7,890 nucleotides of DNA from assembly GCA_945870175.1 (NCBI GenBank), contig CAMBRJ010000116.1, positions 1 to 7,890 on the forward strand, given 5' to 3'. Position 1 is the stretch's first letter. Every line of letters begins with the position of its first letter. Under the pieces are notes generated by a model. That model was not told the DNA's origin. It searched no databases and saw only the letters and a list, made by a program, of their open reading frames with translations. Below, one piece after another: positions 5,956 to 7,890 of this stretch. This stretch comes from Gemmatimonas phototrophica. GTDB taxonomy: Bacteria > Gemmatimonadota > Gemmatimonadetes > Gemmatimonadales > Gemmatimonadaceae. The position numbers and the translations under genes were made by a program.

Positions 5956-7020
5956 CTACCGGAGGGGTGATGCATCGCGCGGCTCTCGGGGCGGGTCGAA
6001 CATCGGCGCGACCGCGGCTCCGACCTCGCTGGCCGTCATGTCCCGCATGCACTGCCAGTGCCCAAGCGGGCACGCCTGTCCGCCGTGCGCGCTGCACGGG
6101 CGGCAGGTCAATGCGTCGCGCCCCAGCACGACGTGACGATCGGCGAGCGGGCCGAATCCCATCGCCGGCACGGTAGGCCCGAACAGCGCCACCGTGGGCG
6201 TGTTCATGGCGCTCGCCAGATGTAGCGGCGCCGAGTCGTTGGTCACGAGCACCGTGCAGCGGGAGAGCAGGGCGGCCGAGCCGAGCAGCGACAGCTTGCC
6301 GGTGGCATCGATCAGTGGTGGGCCGCCGCGCTGCTGTACCGCGATACCGATCGCCGCCGCGAGTGGGGCATCACCGGCGGCACCGAGCACCACGACGCGT
6401 GCATCGGGGACAAGAGCCACCAGCTCGCGCGCCAACGCATCGTAGGACGGCCACCGCTTGGTCGCCCACACGCTGCCGGGGGCAAGCGCGATCAACGGCT
6501 CTCCGTCGCGAACGCCGGCCGCCTGCAGCAGGGCGGTCACCGGCGCCCGGTCAGACGGGCCGGGATACAGCGACGGTCGCAGCGACTCCGCCGACAGCGA
6601 CGCGTCCTCGTGCGGATCATTCGCCAGCGCCCATAGGCGTTGCGCATGATGCCAGTCTTTCCGATACACCACACGGCGCGAGTACAACCATCGCCCTGCC
6701 GACGTGTCGAAGCCCACACCCGGCACACCGGCCAGTCGCGCCAGCGCGGCCGAACGCCACGAGCCTTGCGCCATGTACGCCGTGGTCGCGCGCGTGTCGC
6801 GCAATTGCGCCGCCACTCGACGCAGCCCCCCAACCCCCGAGTCGACGTTCCGTTTGTCGTACACAATCACCGACGCCACCGCCGGATGATTCGTCAGCAC
6901 CGTCGCATTCGCCGGCGTCGCCACCACGTGCACCTCGCCCTCACGCGCCAGCCGCTCGAGGAGCGGGGTCGTGAGGATCATGTCGCCTAAAAACGAGGTT
7001 TGGATGACGGCGCTGATCAA
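5956..7020 (-). CDS. waaF: Glycosyltransferase family 9, WaaF-like ADP-heptose:LPS heptosyltransferase
   Basis: This is a 354-residue GT-B enzyme expected to add heptose from ADP-heptose to the LPS inner core on the cytoplasmic face of the membrane. Seen: N-terminal SFLGDMILTTPLL (9-21) with D13, where WaaC/WaaF enzymes have the catalytic aspartate; donor-side APGSVWATKRWP (180-191) with K188; TNDSAPLHLASA (260-271) with D262; ALFGPT (278-283); and a C-terminal Cys-rich CRPCSAHGGQACPLG with CM (Cys306, 309, 317, 324) typical of WaaF-type proteins. The start is TTG at 7020: no ATG or GTG lies before the essential FLGD motif, and TTG overlaps the lepA stop as TTGA. There is no Shine-Dalgarno, so translation is probably coupled to lepA. 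The exact acceptor (first or second heptose) is not certain. Confidence 0.9.
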   Translation of the reverse strand: MISAVIQTSFLGDMILTTPLLERLAREGEVHVVATPANATVLTNHPAVASVIVYDKRNVDSGVGGLRRVAAQLRDTRATTAYMAQGSWRSAALARLAGVPGVGFDTSAGRWLYSRRVVYRKDWHHAQRLWALANDPHEDASLSAESLRPSLYPGPSDRAPVTALLQAAGVRDGEPLIALAPGSVWATKRWPSYDALARELVALVPDARVVVLGAAGDAPLAAAIGIAVQQRGGPPLIDATGKLSLLGSAALLSRCTVLVTNDSAPLHLASAMNTPTVALFGPTVPAMGFGPLADRHVVLGRDALTCRPCSAHGGQACPLGHWQCMRDMTASEVGAAVAPMFDPPREPRDASPLR

Positions 7021-7890
7021 TCGACTTGCAGTACCGCTAAGAACGCTTCCTGCGGAATCTCCACGCTGCCAACCTGCTTCATGCGCTTTTTACCTTCCTT
7101 CTGCTTTTCCAACAGCTTGCGCTTCCGCGAGATGTCGCCGCCGTAGCACTTGGCCGTCACGTCCTTCCGCAGCGGCTTCACGGTTTCGCGCGCGATGATC
7201 TTCATGCCGATCGTGGCCTGAATGACCACTTCGAACATCTGGCGCGGAATCAGCTCCTTGAGCTTCTCGGCCACCTTGCGGCCCCACTCGTACGCCTTGT
7301 CCTTGTGCACGATCACCGAGAACGCATCGATCGCGTCGCCGTTGATGAGCATGTCGAGGCGCACGAGATCGCTCTCGCGATACTCCAGGATCTCGTAGTC
7401 CAGTGAGGCGTAGCCGCGGCTCACTGTCTTCATCTTGTCGAAGAAGTCGAGAATGATTTCGCCGAGCGGAAACTCCCAGTCGAGCTCCACGCGCACGGTG
7501 TCGAGGAAGCGCGTGTTCTTGTAGATGCCACGACGCTCCATACCAAGCGTCATGATCGGACCGATGTACTCCGAGGGGCACATGATGCGCGCTCGCACGT
7601 AGGGCTCCTTCACCCGCGTGATCACCACGGCCGGCGGCATGAGCGCCGGGTTCTCGACCATCAACTCGGTGCCATCGGTTTTCGTGACCTGGTACTCCAC
7701 GCTGGGCACGGTGGTCACGAGATCCAGATTGTACTCGCGCTCCAAACGCTCCTGCACGATTTCCATGTGCAGCAGCCCCAGAAAGCCGCAGCGAAAGCCG
7801 AACCCCAGCGCCTGGGACACTTCGGGCTCGTAGTGCAGCGACGCATCGTTGAGCTTGAGCTTTTCCAGCGAATCCCGCAGCGAGTCGTAT
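7017..7890 (-). CDS. lepA: Elongation factor 4 (LepA), C-terminal half (cut by window edge)
   Basis: LepA/EF4 is a ribosome-binding translational GTPase that acts on stalled or initiating ribosomes. The last 290 residues are present, of about 600 in the full protein; the GTPase domain lies beyond 7890. Seen: the EF-G-like domain III segment QALGFGFRCGFLGLLHMEIV, a domain V region with GPIMTLGMERRG and YASLDYEIL, and the LepA-specific C-terminal domain, CYGGDISRKRKLLEKQKEGK followed by KRMKQVGSVEIPQEAFLAVL. This tail separates LepA from EF-G. The reading frame continues unbroken from the window edge (YDSLRDSLEKLKLND), so the GTG at 7820 is internal and not a start. The TGA stop at 7019-7017 overlaps the waaF TTG start. 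The usual neighbour lepB (signal peptidase) is not downstream here. Confidence 0.97.
   Translation of the reverse strand, partial: YDSLRDSLEKLKLNDASLHYEPEVSQALGFGFRCGFLGLLHMEIVQERLEREYNLDLVTTVPSVEYQVTKTDGTELMVENPALMPPAVVITRVKEPYVRARIMCPSEYIGPIMTLGMERRGIYKNTRFLDTVRVELDWEFPLGEIILDFFDKMKTVSRGYASLDYEILEYRESDLVRLDMLINGDAIDAFSVIVHKDKAYEWGRKVAEKLKELIPRQMFEVVIQATIGMKIIARETVKPLRKDVTAKCYGGDISRKRKLLEKQKEGKKRMKQVGSVEIPQEAFLAVLQVD

Noticed and set aside
1..7890. CRISPR arrays, tRNA/rRNA genes, insertion sequences, terminators
   Set aside because: No regularly spaced repeats, tRNA cloverleaf, rRNA motifs, transposase motifs, or GC stem followed by a T-run were seen; nearly every base is coding.

Overview
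The window is a GC-rich bacterial chromosomal segment. Every gene I can support is on the minus strand, so the biological reading order runs from position 7890 down to 1. A WaaF-type ADP-heptose transferase points to a diderm, LPS-making bacterium. The base composition and gene content would suit Gemmatimonadota, but that placement is a guess from style and not a demonstrated assignment.

Layout in transcription order: the C-terminal half of lepA/EF4 (7890-7017, cut by the window edge); a family 9 glycosyltransferase resembling waaF (7020-5956, TTG start); a ROK-family glucokinase-like sugar kinase (5919-4912); a PfkB-family carbohydrate kinase (4915-3872); a two-domain STAS-like plus HATPase regulator (3875-2928); a small STAS-like (DUF4325-type) protein with a C-terminal tail resembling a winged helix (2920-2363); a 110-residue orphan with a resemblance to the molybdopterin-dinucleotide-binding barrel (2366-2034); a trans-sulfuration-family PLP enzyme lookalike that has lost its PLP lysine (2006-978); ftsE (977-264); and the first 89 codons of ftsX (267-1, cut by the window edge).

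The packing is extreme. Five junctions are 4-base start/stop overlaps (ATGA, GTGA or TTGA), one junction has no spacer (TAA then GTG), and the other gaps are 7, 27 and 36 bases. No promoter or terminator is recognisable. The ten genes therefore probably form one translationally coupled transcription unit, or a large part of one, joining translation (lepA), envelope sugar work (waaF and two sugar kinases), an apparent partner-switch regulator pair, and the FtsEX division transporter.

The parts most worth attention are: (1) the PLP-fold protein, which lacks the catalytic lysine and several other cofactor contacts and so looks like a pseudoenzyme fixed directly before ftsEX; (2) the STAS-HATPase and STAS-like pair followed by the orphan, a candidate regulatory module; and (3) GGCACC/GGTGCC inverted repeats at both ends of the small STAS-like gene, one of which puts the upstream stop codon in a hairpin loop and the Shine-Dalgarno in its stem.
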